From UBA1479 sp040221095 (GTDB taxonomy: Bacteria > Pseudomonadota > Alphaproteobacteria > Rhodospirillales > Casp-alpha2): 64,000 nucleotides of DNA. The position numbers and the translations under genes were made by a program. The stretch covers positions 310,001 through 374,000 of the forward strand of contig JAVJVP010000008.1 in assembly GCA_040221095.1 (NCBI GenBank). The letters are read 5' to 3'. This document shows positions 53,174 to 61,254 of this stretch, piece after piece. Each line of letters begins with the position of its first letter. Position 1 is the first letter of the stretch. Below the pieces are notes generated by a model, which ran no database searches, was not told where the DNA came from, and worked only from the letters and a program-made list of their open reading frames with translations.

Positions 53174-53515
53174 TCACACGTGGAACGACTCGCCGCAGCC
53201 GCAGCGCCCCTTTTCGTTCGGATTCTCGAAGGTAAAGCCGGATTCCAGCTTGTCCTCCACGAAATCCATCTGGGTGCCGATGATGAACATGGTGGCCTTC
53301 GGGTCGATGAAGACACGCACGCCCTTGTCCTCGACGATTTCGTCGAACTCGTTCTTGTCGTCCGCGAACTCGAGTGTATAGGACATGCCCGAACAGCCCT
53401 TCGTCCGGATGCCGATGCGCACCCCGGCGGACGGTTTGCCACGGCTGGCCAGAAGCGCCTTCACGCGCTCCGCAGCCTGATCCGTGATGGTCATCATTTG
53501 CGGTCGTTCAGTCAT
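53174..53515 (-). CDS. iscA: A-type Fe-S carrier IscA
   Basis: A 113-residue HesB/IscA-family carrier with the three cluster Cys residues: KGCSGMSYTL and RCGCGESF. It conveys Fe-S clusters to targets. It lies 84 bases after iscU and precedes hscB. Whether it is IscA or ErpA cannot be decided from the sequence alone; operon position favours IscA. Confidence 0.93.
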   Translation of the reverse strand: MTERPQMMTITDQAAERVKALLASRGKPSAGVRIGIRTKGCSGMSYTLEFADDKNEFDEIVEDKGVRVFIDPKATMFIIGTQMDFVEDKLESGFTFENPNEKGRCGCGESFHV

Positions 53516-53599
53516 GGTCGCCTACTTCTGTTCTGGGCTCATCCTTAACCCCGCCGGCGCGCAGGAGGCAAGTGCCCCCTGCCGTTCCGGCGGATCGGA

Positions 53600-53983
53600 T
53601 CAAGCGCCCTTCTTGGTCTTGTAGTCGGAGATCGCCGCCTTGATGGCGTCTTCGGCCAGCACGGAGCAATGGATCTTCACCGGCGGCAGAGCCAGTTCCT
53701 CGGCGATCTGGGTGTTCTTGATCGAGCCGGCTTCCTCGATAGTCTTGCCCTTCACCCATTCGGTGATGAGCGACGACGAGGCGATGGCCGACCCGCAGCC
53801 GAAGGTCTTGAATTTGGCATCCTCGATGATGCCGTCCTCCGAAACCTTGATCTGCAGCTTCATGACGTCGCCGCAGGCGGGCGCGCCCACCAGACCGGTG
53901 CCGACGCTGGTGTCGTTCTTGTCCAGCGTGCCGACGTTGCGCGGCTTTTCGTAATGGTCGATGACTTTTTCGCTGTAGGCCAT
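53600..53983 (-). CDS. iscU: Fe-S cluster scaffold IscU
   Basis: A 127-residue scaffold. Cluster ligands are GAPACGDVM (Cys, Asp), FGCGSAIASS (Cys) and the LPPVKIHCSVLAEDA motif combining the HscA-binding LPPVK and the third Cys. It receives sulfur from IscS and assembles clusters for transfer. Complete; 60 bases after iscS. Confidence 0.97.
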   Translation of the reverse strand: MAYSEKVIDHYEKPRNVGTLDKNDTSVGTGLVGAPACGDVMKLQIKVSEDGIIEDAKFKTFGCGSAIASSSLITEWVKGKTIEEAGSIKNTQIAEELALPPVKIHCSVLAEDAIKAAISDYKTKKGA

Positions 53984-54043
53984 TTTAGTCTCCTGTTCCT
54001 AAGAACTTATTGTAGTTGGTTATTGTGGTTGTTTGTGGGCGAA

Positions 54044-55309
54044 TCAATGTTCCGCCCATTCGATGGAGGAGATATCGATCCCCTCGTTGTGCATGTCCCA
54101 AAGCGGGCTCATTTCGCGCAGGCGTTCGACCTCGCGGATGATGCATTCCACGGCCTCGTCGACCTCTTCCTCGGTCGTGAAGCGGCCGAAGCCGATGCGC
54201 AGCGAGGTATGGGCCATTTCGACCTCGACACCGAGCGCGCGCAGCACGTAGCTGGGCTCCAGCGAGGCCGAGGTGCAGGCCGAACCCGACGACACGGCCA
54301 GATCCTTGATCCCCATCATCAGGCCCTCGCCCTCGACGAAGGCGAAGGAGATGTTCAGGTTGCCGGGGATGCGCTGATCCATGTCGCCGTTGAGATACAC
54401 CTCGGGCAGGCGGCCGACGATGCTTTGGTACATGCGGTCACGCAGACGGCGCAGGCGCTCGTTCTCGGCGCCCATTTCCTTTTCCGCGATGGCGCAGGCT
54501 TCGCCCAGGCCGACACAGAGCGGCGTCGGCAGGGTGCCGGAGCGCATGCCGCGTTCCTGACCGCCGCCGTTGATCATCGGCACCAGACGGACCCGCGGGC
54601 GGCGGCGCACGTAAAGGGCGCCGATGCCCATGGGGCCATAGATCTTGTGACCCGAGATCGACATCAGGTCGATGTTCATGTCTTCCACGTCGAGGGGAAT
54701 TTTGCCCACCGCCTGGGCGCAGTCGGTGTGGAAGAAGGCCCCTTTCTCGCGGCAGATGGCGCCGATTTCCTTCAAGGGCTGGATCACGCCGATCTCGTTG
54801 TTCACGCCCATGACGGACACGATCGAGGTATTGTCGGTAACCGTTTCGCGCAGCACGTCCAGGTCGATCAGGCCGTTTTCCTTGACCGGCAGATAGGTGA
54901 CCTCGAAGCCTTCCTGTTCCAGGTGGCGGCAGCTGTCGAGCACGCATTTATGCTCGGTCACCACGGTCACGATGTGGTTGCGCTTTTCCTTGTAGAAATG
55001 GGCCACGCCCTTGATCGCCAGGTTGTTGGATTCCGTGGCGCCCGAGGTGAAGATCACTTCCTTCGGATTGGCGCCGATGATCGAGGCGACCTGTTCGCGC
55101 GCGATCTCGACCGCGTCTTCCGCTTCCCAGCCAAAGAAATGACTGCGCGAATGGGGGTTGCCGAACTGTTCGGAGAAGAACGGCAGCATCTTTTCCACCA
55201 CCCGCGGATCGGTCGGCGTCGTCGCCTGATAATCCAGATAGATGGGCGCCTTCCGGTTCTGCAAAGTATGCGGAAGTTCGTTCTTTTCTTGTGCTGTCAT
55301 GGCGCTCAT
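54044..55309 (-). CDS. iscS: Cysteine desulfurase IscS
   Basis: A 421-residue PLP enzyme. It has YLDYQATTPTDPRV, the PLP Lys in SISGHKIYGPMG, and the active loop SSGSACTSASLEPSYVL (Cys). The C-terminal extension ends ISSIEWAEH, typical of true IscS group I that binds IscU. It carries a 25-residue leader before the catalytic start. The AAGGAA ribosome site supports 55309. It directly follows the shorter second desulfurase; 40 bases separate them. Confidence 0.96.
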   Translation of the reverse strand: MSAMTAQEKNELPHTLQNRKAPIYLDYQATTPTDPRVVEKMLPFFSEQFGNPHSRSHFFGWEAEDAVEIAREQVASIIGANPKEVIFTSGATESNNLAIKGVAHFYKEKRNHIVTVVTEHKCVLDSCRHLEQEGFEVTYLPVKENGLIDLDVLRETVTDNTSIVSVMGVNNEIGVIQPLKEIGAICREKGAFFHTDCAQAVGKIPLDVEDMNIDLMSISGHKIYGPMGIGALYVRRRPRVRLVPMINGGGQERGMRSGTLPTPLCVGLGEACAIAEKEMGAENERLRRLRDRMYQSIVGRLPEVYLNGDMDQRIPGNLNISFAFVEGEGLMMGIKDLAVSSGSACTSASLEPSYVLRALGVEVEMAHTSLRIGFGRFTTEEEVDEAVECIIREVERLREMSPLWDMHNEGIDISSIEWAEH

Positions 55310-55349
55310 TGCGTCAATTCCTTCCAGGTGTCGTCGTCTTGTTACTGCG

Positions 55350-56489
55350 TCAGGCAGCCAGGCTGCCCCCGCCGATCCGGGCATGAAGGCCCGTCCAGGC
55401 GGCGGTGAATGTATCGATATCGTCTGCGGTCGTGGTCCATCCCAGGCTGACCCGGATGGCGGATTTCAAATCGTTCTCGTCAACGCCCATGGCGGCCAGG
55501 ACGTGGCTGGGCGCCACCTTGCCGGACGAACAGGCCGACCCGGCGCTGACCGCGATGCCGTCCAGGTCGAAGGCCATGACCTGGGTTTCCGACGACACGC
55601 CCGGCATGGCCAGGCAGCTTGTCGTCGCCAGGCGCTCACGGCCCTTGGCGAAAATCTTGACGTCAGGCGCCGCCGCCGTGATCGCGGCCTCCATGCGGTC
55701 GCGCAGGCCGGCCAGCCCCTGCAGACGGCCGATGTCGGCCAGGGCGGCTTCCGCGGCGCGGCCGAAACCGGCGATGCCCGGCACGTTTTCCGTGCCGCCC
55801 CGGCGCGAGCGTTCCTGCCCGCCGCCGCGGATCGCCGCCGTGGCCTGATGACCCGGGGCGACGATCAGCGCGCCGACGCCCGGCGGTCCGCCGACCTTAT
55901 GCGCCGATACGGATATCATATGGGCACCCAGGGCGGGAAAATCGATGGCCAGCTTGCCCGCCGCCTGCACCGCGTCGCAATGGAACACGGCGTCGTATTC
56001 CGCCGCCAGTTCGGCGATCTTCCGGATCGGCTGGATCACGCCGGTCTCGTTGTTGGCGAGCATCACCGACACCAGGGCCCGGCCGCCCTCGACCCGGTTC
56101 AGGGCGTCCTTCAGGCAGGCATCCAGTTCCATGAGATCGACCACGCCGTCGCCGTCAACCGACACCTGAATGACGTTGTCGGTGCCTTCCAGGACCGACA
56201 CATGTTCGACCGCCGAGGCGAACACGGGCCCATCGGCCCCGCCCTTGGGAAGATTGGCCAGGGCCAGATTGTTGGCCTCGGTCCCGCCGGAGGTGAAGAT
56301 CACGTCCTCGGCCCGCGCGCCGACCAGCGCCGCGACCCGTTCGCGGGCATCCTCGACCAGCATGCGCGCCCGGCGCCCGGCGCCGTGCACCGACGACGGA
56401 TTGCCCGTCGCGGTCAGCGCCGCGGCCACGGCCTCGGCCGCTTCGGGCCGGACCGGCGTGGTCGCGTTATGGTCGAGATAGATGGTCAT
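55350..56489 (-). CDS. Second cysteine desulfurase (NifS/IscS-like) in the isc operon
   Basis: A 379-residue class V PLP enzyme: YLDHNATTPVRPEA, PLP Lys in SVSAHKVGGPPG, and active loop SAGSACSSGKVAPSHVL (Cys). It lacks the IscS-type IscU-binding C terminus, ending in a short Ala/Gly-rich tail. It sits between iscR and iscS, and its ribosome site follows iscR by 29 bases. A second desulfurase might supply tRNA thiolation or another acceptor; the division of labour is unknown. Confidence 0.9.
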   Translation of the reverse strand: MTIYLDHNATTPVRPEAAEAVAAALTATGNPSSVHGAGRRARMLVEDARERVAALVGARAEDVIFTSGGTEANNLALANLPKGGADGPVFASAVEHVSVLEGTDNVIQVSVDGDGVVDLMELDACLKDALNRVEGGRALVSVMLANNETGVIQPIRKIAELAAEYDAVFHCDAVQAAGKLAIDFPALGAHMISVSAHKVGGPPGVGALIVAPGHQATAAIRGGGQERSRRGGTENVPGIAGFGRAAEAALADIGRLQGLAGLRDRMEAAITAAAPDVKIFAKGRERLATTSCLAMPGVSSETQVMAFDLDGIAVSAGSACSSGKVAPSHVLAAMGVDENDLKSAIRVSLGWTTTADDIDTFTAAWTGLHARIGGGSLAA

Positions 56490-56518
56490 CGGGGTCTCGG
56501 TCTTGTCTCTCGAACTCT

Positions 56519-57001
56519 CTATTGCGCCGCGACGGTCGCGGCGGCGTTGCGTTCCTGTTCCTGCTGATACAGGCGGCCGGAGGTGCCCAGCACCTTTTTC
56601 TCGACCACGTCCTCCAGCGACACGGACGACAGGTACAGGTAGATCTGGTTGCCCAGTTCCTCCCACAAATCGTGGGTCAGGCAGCGCGCCCGGTCGGACT
56701 GACAGCCCGTGGGCTGGCCCGGGGTGCAGCGCGTGGTCTTGATCGGCTCGTCCACGGCCATGATGATGTCGGCGACGCGGGTGTCCGAAGCACCGTAGGC
56801 CAGAAGGTAGCCGCCGCCCGGGCCGCGCACGCTTTTGACCAGACCGGCCTTGCGCAGCTTGCCGAACAGCTGTTCCAGGTAGGACAGGGAAATGTCCTGC
56901 CGGTCGGCTACATCGGCCAGGGCCACGGGTTTCGCCGACGCATTGGCGGCGAGGTCGACCATGGCCATCACGGCGTATCGGCCTTTTGTACTAAGTTTCA
57001 C
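56519..57001 (-). CDS. iscR: Rrf2 family Fe-S regulator IscR
   Basis: A 160-residue regulator with the winged-helix LSTKGRYAVMAMVDLA and HTH region ISLSYLEQLFGKLRKAGL. The cluster Cys residues are C92, C100 and C107 with His at 110; this is C-x7-C-x6-C rather than E. coli's C-x5-C-x5-C, as in several alphaproteobacteria. The GTG start (57001) is supported by AAGGAG 7 bases before. It follows cysE and should repress this operon via the box at 57897. Confidence 0.95.
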   Translation of the reverse strand: MKLSTKGRYAVMAMVDLAANASAKPVALADVADRQDISLSYLEQLFGKLRKAGLVKSVRGPGGGYLLAYGASDTRVADIIMAVDEPIKTTRCTPGQPTGCQSDRARCLTHDLWEELGNQIYLYLSSVSLEDVVEKKVLGTSGRLYQQEQERNAAATVAAQ

Positions 57002-57069
57002 GTTCCGTCTCCTTGCAAATGTCGTTCCGCACCCAGCGTTTCCGCGCGCGGCGTCGATCCCATTCCCCG

Positions 57070-57810
57070 CTACTTGTCCCCGGCGGCGGCCTTGGGCCGC
57101 ACGTTGTTGTTCGCTTCATCGTCCCGGTCGGCTTTGTCGTGGTCTTCCAGTTCGGCGACCCGGTCCATCAGCACACCCAGCTGCGAACGCAGGTTTTCGA
57201 TGGTCTGCATGACCGGGTCCTGGCCGTCGGTCGGCGTGCCGTAGGCCTGGAACGCCTTGGCCCGTTCCTTGTCCTTGGGCAGAACCACCTGGGCCGGGTT
57301 GCCGACGGCGGTGACGCCCGGCGGCACGTCCTTGGTCACCACCGCATTGGCTCCGACCCGCGATTGCCGGCCGACGGTGATCGGCCCCAGGATCGCGGCG
57401 CCGCACCCGATGATGACGCCGTCGGCGACCGTCGGGTGGCGCTTCTGGCCGCGTTGGCTGTCGGCATCGACGGAGGGGGCGACGCCACCCAGGGTGACCT
57501 GGTGATAGATCGTCACATCGTCGCCGACCACGGCGGTTTCGCCGATCACCACGCCGCCGCCATGGTCGATGACCAGACGCTTGCCGATTTGGGCGCCCGG
57601 ATGAATTTCGACCAGGGTGACCCAGCGCGCGAAATTGGAAATCAGCCGCGCGACGAAAAACAATTTATGGCCCCACAGCCAGTGCGCGAGGCGGTGCCAG
57701 ACGACCGCGTGAAAGCCCGGATAGGTGAAGATGATGGCCAGCGGCCCCTTGGCCGCCGGGTCGCGTTCCTGAAAGGCGCGGATATCATCCTGAATAATCT
57801 TGAAAATCAT
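57070..57810 (-). CDS. cysE: Serine O-acetyltransferase CysE, first gene of the isc operon
   Basis: A 246-residue hexapeptide-repeat acetyltransferase. It has an N-terminal helical part (HAVVWHRLAHWLWGHK), left-handed helix turns with EIHPGAQIG, DHGGGVVIGETAVVGDDV and GCGAAILGPITVG, and an acidic tail. It makes O-acetylserine for cysteine synthesis. I chose the ATG at 57810; a GTG at 57819 is possible. Its stop is 68 bases before iscR's GTG, and the promoter with an IscR box lies upstream. Confidence 0.92.
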   Translation of the reverse strand: MIFKIIQDDIRAFQERDPAAKGPLAIIFTYPGFHAVVWHRLAHWLWGHKLFFVARLISNFARWVTLVEIHPGAQIGKRLVIDHGGGVVIGETAVVGDDVTIYHQVTLGGVAPSVDADSQRGQKRHPTVADGVIIGCGAAILGPITVGRQSRVGANAVVTKDVPPGVTAVGNPAQVVLPKDKERAKAFQAYGTPTDGQDPVMQTIENLRSQLGVLMDRVAELEDHDKADRDDEANNNVRPKAAAGDK

Positions 57811-57888
57811 GGGCTTCACACTATGTTATCGGGGCTTTCCGCAAGGCGCGCTCACGCGCCCCTGGGCGGCCCAGGCGTCGGTACCCGG

Positions 57889-57921
57889 AATATAAGATGC
57901 CCGACTAATCCTATCAAGTAT
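57889..57921 (-). promoter_or_regulatory. isc operon promoter overlapped by an IscR type-1 box
   Basis: On the minus strand the promoter reads TTGATA (57912-57917), a 17-base spacer, then TATATT (57889-57894). The stretch 57897-57921 reads ATACTTGATAGGATTAGTCG plus GGCAT, a close match to the type-1 IscR consensus ATASYYGACTRWWWYAGTCR-type. The box overlaps the -35 and spacer, so IscR should repress cysE-isc transcription. It lies about 80 bases before the cysE start. Confidence 0.7.
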
Positions 57922-58023
57922 TTCCAGGCAATCGGCGGCTTAATTAAGGCTGCACGCATATTAAGCCAGACCCTGACGCTCGGATATTAACCGGAAGAAC
58001 CCTCTCAAGGACGTTTATCACCC

Positions 58024-58674
58024 ATGCCAGAAGTCATTTTCAACGGGCCTGAAGGCCGCATCGAAGGCCGCTATCACCACGCCAACGACCCCAATGCGCC
58101 GGTCGCCCTGCTGCTTCACCCCCATCCGGAATACGGCGGGACCATGAACAACCGGGTCGTCTATGCCATGTATCAGGCCTTCGTGAAGCGCGGATTCTCG
58201 ACCCTGCGCTTCAATTTCCGCGGCGTCGGACGGTCCCAGGGCAAATTCGACAACGGCCAGGGCGAGTTGAGCGACGCCGCGACGGCGCTCGACTGGATGC
58301 AGGGCCACAATCCCAATGCCTCGACCTGTTGGATCGCCGGATTCTCCTTCGGCGCCTGGGTGTCCATGCAGCTGATGATGCGCCGGCCGGAAATCTCGGG
58401 CTTCATCTCGGCCTCGCCTCCGGCATCGATCTACGATTTCTCGTTCCTTGCTCCTTGCCCGGCCTCGGGCCTGCTGATTCACGGCAAGGCCGACGAGGTG
58501 GTGCCCGTGGGCTCGGTCGACAAGCTGGTGGAAAAGCTGTCGGCGCAGAAGAACATCGAGATCGACTACCGCACCGTCGACAAGTGCGACCACTACTTCT
58601 CGGAGCATCTCGACAACCTGCTGAAGCATGTCGAGAGCTACCTGGACAAGCGCCTGGTCGAAAAGGCGGCCTAG
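58024..58674 (+). CDS. Alpha/beta hydrolase (dienelactone-hydrolase-like)
   Basis: A 216-residue alpha/beta-fold protein: an LLHPHPEYGGTMNN oxyanion segment, nucleophile elbow AGFSFGAWVSMQ (Ser), acidic GKADEVVP and a His near KCDHYFSEH. The compact size and sequence fit the small YfbB/dienelactone-like hydrolase group common in alphaproteobacteria. Substrate unknown. It is divergent from the cysE promoter. Confidence 0.85.
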   Translation: MPEVIFNGPEGRIEGRYHHANDPNAPVALLLHPHPEYGGTMNNRVVYAMYQAFVKRGFSTLRFNFRGVGRSQGKFDNGQGELSDAATALDWMQGHNPNASTCWIAGFSFGAWVSMQLMMRRPEISGFISASPPASIYDFSFLAPCPASGLLIHGKADEVVPVGSVDKLVEKLSAQKNIEIDYRTVDKCDHYFSEHLDNLLKHVESYLDKRLVEKAA

Positions 58675-58695
58675 CCGCCGCCCCCCACACCCAAC

Positions 58696-58751
58696 GTCAT
58701 TCCCGCGCAGGCGGGAATCCAGGCCGCCGCCCCGCTTTCGCGGGGTGACCT
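58696..58751. repeat. CGTCATTCCCGC-type intergenic palindrome
   Basis: CGTCATTCCCGCGCAGGCGGG at the left forms a hairpin (CCCGC/GCGGG), and CCCCGCTTTCGCGGGG at 58729 forms a second. It lies between the convergent hydrolase and anmK genes and resembles the CGTCATTCCCGCGNAGGCGGG repeats common in proteobacteria; it probably also terminates transcription. Confidence 0.65.
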
Positions 58752-58760
58752 ATAAGCTCG

Positions 58761-59873
58761 TCAGCCTTCGACCTGCGTCGGATACAGCCGCCCGCCCGAC
58801 AGCGGCTCGCCGATACCCGTGGTGCCCGGATAGGTCAGCGCCAGCCCTTTCAGCGCGCGCACGGCGAGGAAGGCGAAGGCCTCGGCCTCCATCGCGTCGC
58901 CGCGCCAGCCCGCGTCCTCGACCGGCAGAACCTCGGCCCCGAGTGCCCGGCGCAGGCCCTGCATGAGGGCTGCGTTATGCCGCCCGCCGCCGGTGACCAG
59001 CCAACGTTGGGCGGGCTGCGGGAAGAACTGCGCGGCGCGGGCCACGGCGGCGACCGTGAAGGCGGCCAGCGTCGCCGCCCCGGCGGCCGCCGGCAGGCCC
59101 TGCACCAGGGCCAGGCCGAAATCGTCCCGGTCCAGGGACTTGGGCGGCGGCATGTCGAAATAATCGTGGCGCATCAGCCGGCTCAGAACAGCCTGATCGA
59201 CCGTGCCCTGGGCCGACAGCGTCCCGTCCCGATCCATGGGCTGGCCGGTCTTTTCCTGCATCCAGTCATCGAGAAGCGCGTTGCCCGGCCCCGTGTCGAA
59301 GGCCAGCAGCGTGCCGCCGTTGCCCAATTCGTCGGGGCCGATCCAGGTCACGTTGCCGACCCCGCCCAGGTTGAGGACGGCAAGCGGCTTGTCCAGGTCC
59401 CGCGCCAGGGCGCGGTGATAGACGGGGGCCAGCGGCGCGCCCTCGCCCCCCGACGCCACATCGTTCAGACGCAGATCGCCGACCACGTCGATGCCCGTTT
59501 CCCGCGCCAGCCGCGCGGGATCGCCGATCTGCCGCGTCACCCCCAATTCCGGCCTGTGCAGCACCGTATGGCCATGAAAGCCGATGACGCGGATGTCGCC
59601 GGGCGATTTGCCCGCTTCCGCCAACAGTTCCCGGACCGCGTCGCTGTGGCGGTCCGTCAGGCGGCCGATCAGGTCGTTTTCCGGCACCCGGATCAGGGGG
59701 TCATGGCCCAGCGCGGCGCGCAGATCGCCGCGGAATTCGGCGTCGTAGGGGTGGGTCAGGGCCGGGCCGCGCCAGAGAACGGCCTCGCCATCGGTCTCGA
59801 TCAGGGCCGCGTCGACGCCGTCCATGGAGGTGCCGCTCATCAGGCCGACGGCAAGGCAGGTGTCTTCTGGCAT
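58761..59873 (-). CDS. anmK: Anhydro-N-acetylmuramic acid kinase
   Basis: A 370-residue kinase opening with VGLMSGTSMDGVDAALIET and carrying LAVLNLGGVGNVTWIG and FDTGPGNALLDDWM phosphate-site motifs, then VTGGGRHNAALMQGL. It phosphorylates anhydroMurNAc, recycled from peptidoglycan, to MurNAc-6P. The start at 59873 begins the conserved region; the upstream frame extends but is not conserved. It is divergent from tyrS, whose start is 122 bases away. Confidence 0.93.
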   Translation of the reverse strand: MPEDTCLAVGLMSGTSMDGVDAALIETDGEAVLWRGPALTHPYDAEFRGDLRAALGHDPLIRVPENDLIGRLTDRHSDAVRELLAEAGKSPGDIRVIGFHGHTVLHRPELGVTRQIGDPARLARETGIDVVGDLRLNDVASGGEGAPLAPVYHRALARDLDKPLAVLNLGGVGNVTWIGPDELGNGGTLLAFDTGPGNALLDDWMQEKTGQPMDRDGTLSAQGTVDQAVLSRLMRHDYFDMPPPKSLDRDDFGLALVQGLPAAAGAATLAAFTVAAVARAAQFFPQPAQRWLVTGGGRHNAALMQGLRRALGAEVLPVEDAGWRGDAMEAEAFAFLAVRALKGLALTYPGTTGIGEPLSGGRLYPTQVEG

Positions 59874-59995
59874 GGGCTCCCCCGGCGAAAGATGCGCCGG
59901 ATTGTGTCGGCCCGTTCTCGCCTGGGCAAGGGCCGATTGCCCCGGCCATGCCAAGGGATTATTGCCCAACCCGCGCGGGCGCGGTAAAAGCCGCC

Positions 59996-61246
59996 ATGAC
60001 CAAGCTGAAATCCCAATTCCTGAACGACGCCCAGGCGCGCGGATTTGTCCACCAATGCACGGACACGGACGCGCTGGACGCGTTGGCCGCCACGAAAACG
60101 GTCACCGCCTACATCGGATTCGACTGCACCGCGCCGTCCCTGCACGCGGGATCGCTGGTCTCCATCATGCTGCTGCGCCTGATGCAGCGGGCCGGGCACA
60201 AGCCGATCGTCCTGATGGGCGGCGGCACGACCAAGGTCGGCGATCCGTCCGGCAAGGACGAGATGCGCAAGGCCCTGACCGACGCCGACATCGCCGCCAA
60301 CATGGCCGGCATCAAGCAGGTGTTCGCCAAGTTCCTGACCTTCGGGGACGGGCCGACCGACGCGGTCATGGTCAACAATGCCGACTGGCTGGACCATCTC
60401 AACTATCTGGGGTTCCTGCGCGACGTTGGCCGGCATTTCTCCATCAACCGCATGATGACCTTTGATTCGGTCAGGCTGCGGCTGGAGCGCGAACAGCCCC
60501 TAACCTTCCTGGAATTCAACTACATGATCCTCCAGGCCTATGATTTCCTCGAACTGTCGCGCCGCCACGACTGCACCCTGCAGATGGGCGGATCGGACCA
60601 ATGGGGCAATATCGTCAACGGGGTCGAGCTGGCCCGCCGGGTCGACAATCGGGGCCTGTTCGGCCTGACCACGCCGCTGTTGACCACGTCGTCGGGCGCC
60701 AAGATGGGCAAGACCGCCGCCGGGGCCGTGTGGCTGAACGAGGACATGTTGAGCGCCTACGACTACTGGCAGTACTGGCGCAACACGGAAGACGCCGACG
60801 TCGGCAAGTTCCTGCGCCTGTTCACGGACATGCCGCTGGACGAGATCGCGCGCCTGGAAGCCCTTGAGGGGGCAGAACTGAACGACGCCAAGAAGATCCT
60901 GGCGACGGAGATCACGCGCCTGTGCCACGGCACGGACGCCGCCGAAAGCGCCGCCGAGACCGCGCGCAAGACCTTCGAGCAGGGGGCCTTGGGCGACGAC
61001 CTGCCGACCATCGACGTGCCATCAGCGCGCCTGGACGCCGGCGTGCCCCTGTTCGAGCTGTTCCGCGAGGCCGGCTTGGCCGCGTCGAACGGCGAGGCCC
61101 GGCGCCTGATCAAGGGCGGCGGGGCGCGCCTCAACGATGAGAAGATCGCGTCCGAAACGGCGACGGCCGGCCCCAATGACCTCAAGGACGGGGTCATCAA
61201 GCTCAGCGCCGGCAAGAAACGCCACGCCCTGGTGCGGGCGGTCTGA
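59996..61246 (+). CDS. tyrS: Tyrosyl-tRNA synthetase
   Basis: A 416-residue class I synthetase. The HIGH-like motif is in DCTAPSLHAGSL, the tyrosine-binding YMILQAYDF segment follows, KMSKS is KMGKT (SSGAKMGKTAAG), and a C-terminal S4 RNA-binding domain spans about 345-410 (SNGEARRLIKGGGARLND). It charges tRNA-Tyr. The ATG at 59996 is preceded by GGTAAAAG; an upstream in-frame extension is not conserved. Confidence 0.96.
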   Translation: MTKLKSQFLNDAQARGFVHQCTDTDALDALAATKTVTAYIGFDCTAPSLHAGSLVSIMLLRLMQRAGHKPIVLMGGGTTKVGDPSGKDEMRKALTDADIAANMAGIKQVFAKFLTFGDGPTDAVMVNNADWLDHLNYLGFLRDVGRHFSINRMMTFDSVRLRLEREQPLTFLEFNYMILQAYDFLELSRRHDCTLQMGGSDQWGNIVNGVELARRVDNRGLFGLTTPLLTTSSGAKMGKTAAGAVWLNEDMLSAYDYWQYWRNTEDADVGKFLRLFTDMPLDEIARLEALEGAELNDAKKILATEITRLCHGTDAAESAAETARKTFEQGALGDDLPTIDVPSARLDAGVPLFELFREAGLAASNGEARRLIKGGGARLNDEKIASETATAGPNDLKDGVIKLSAGKKRHALVRAV

Positions 61247-61254
61247 CAGGCGAA

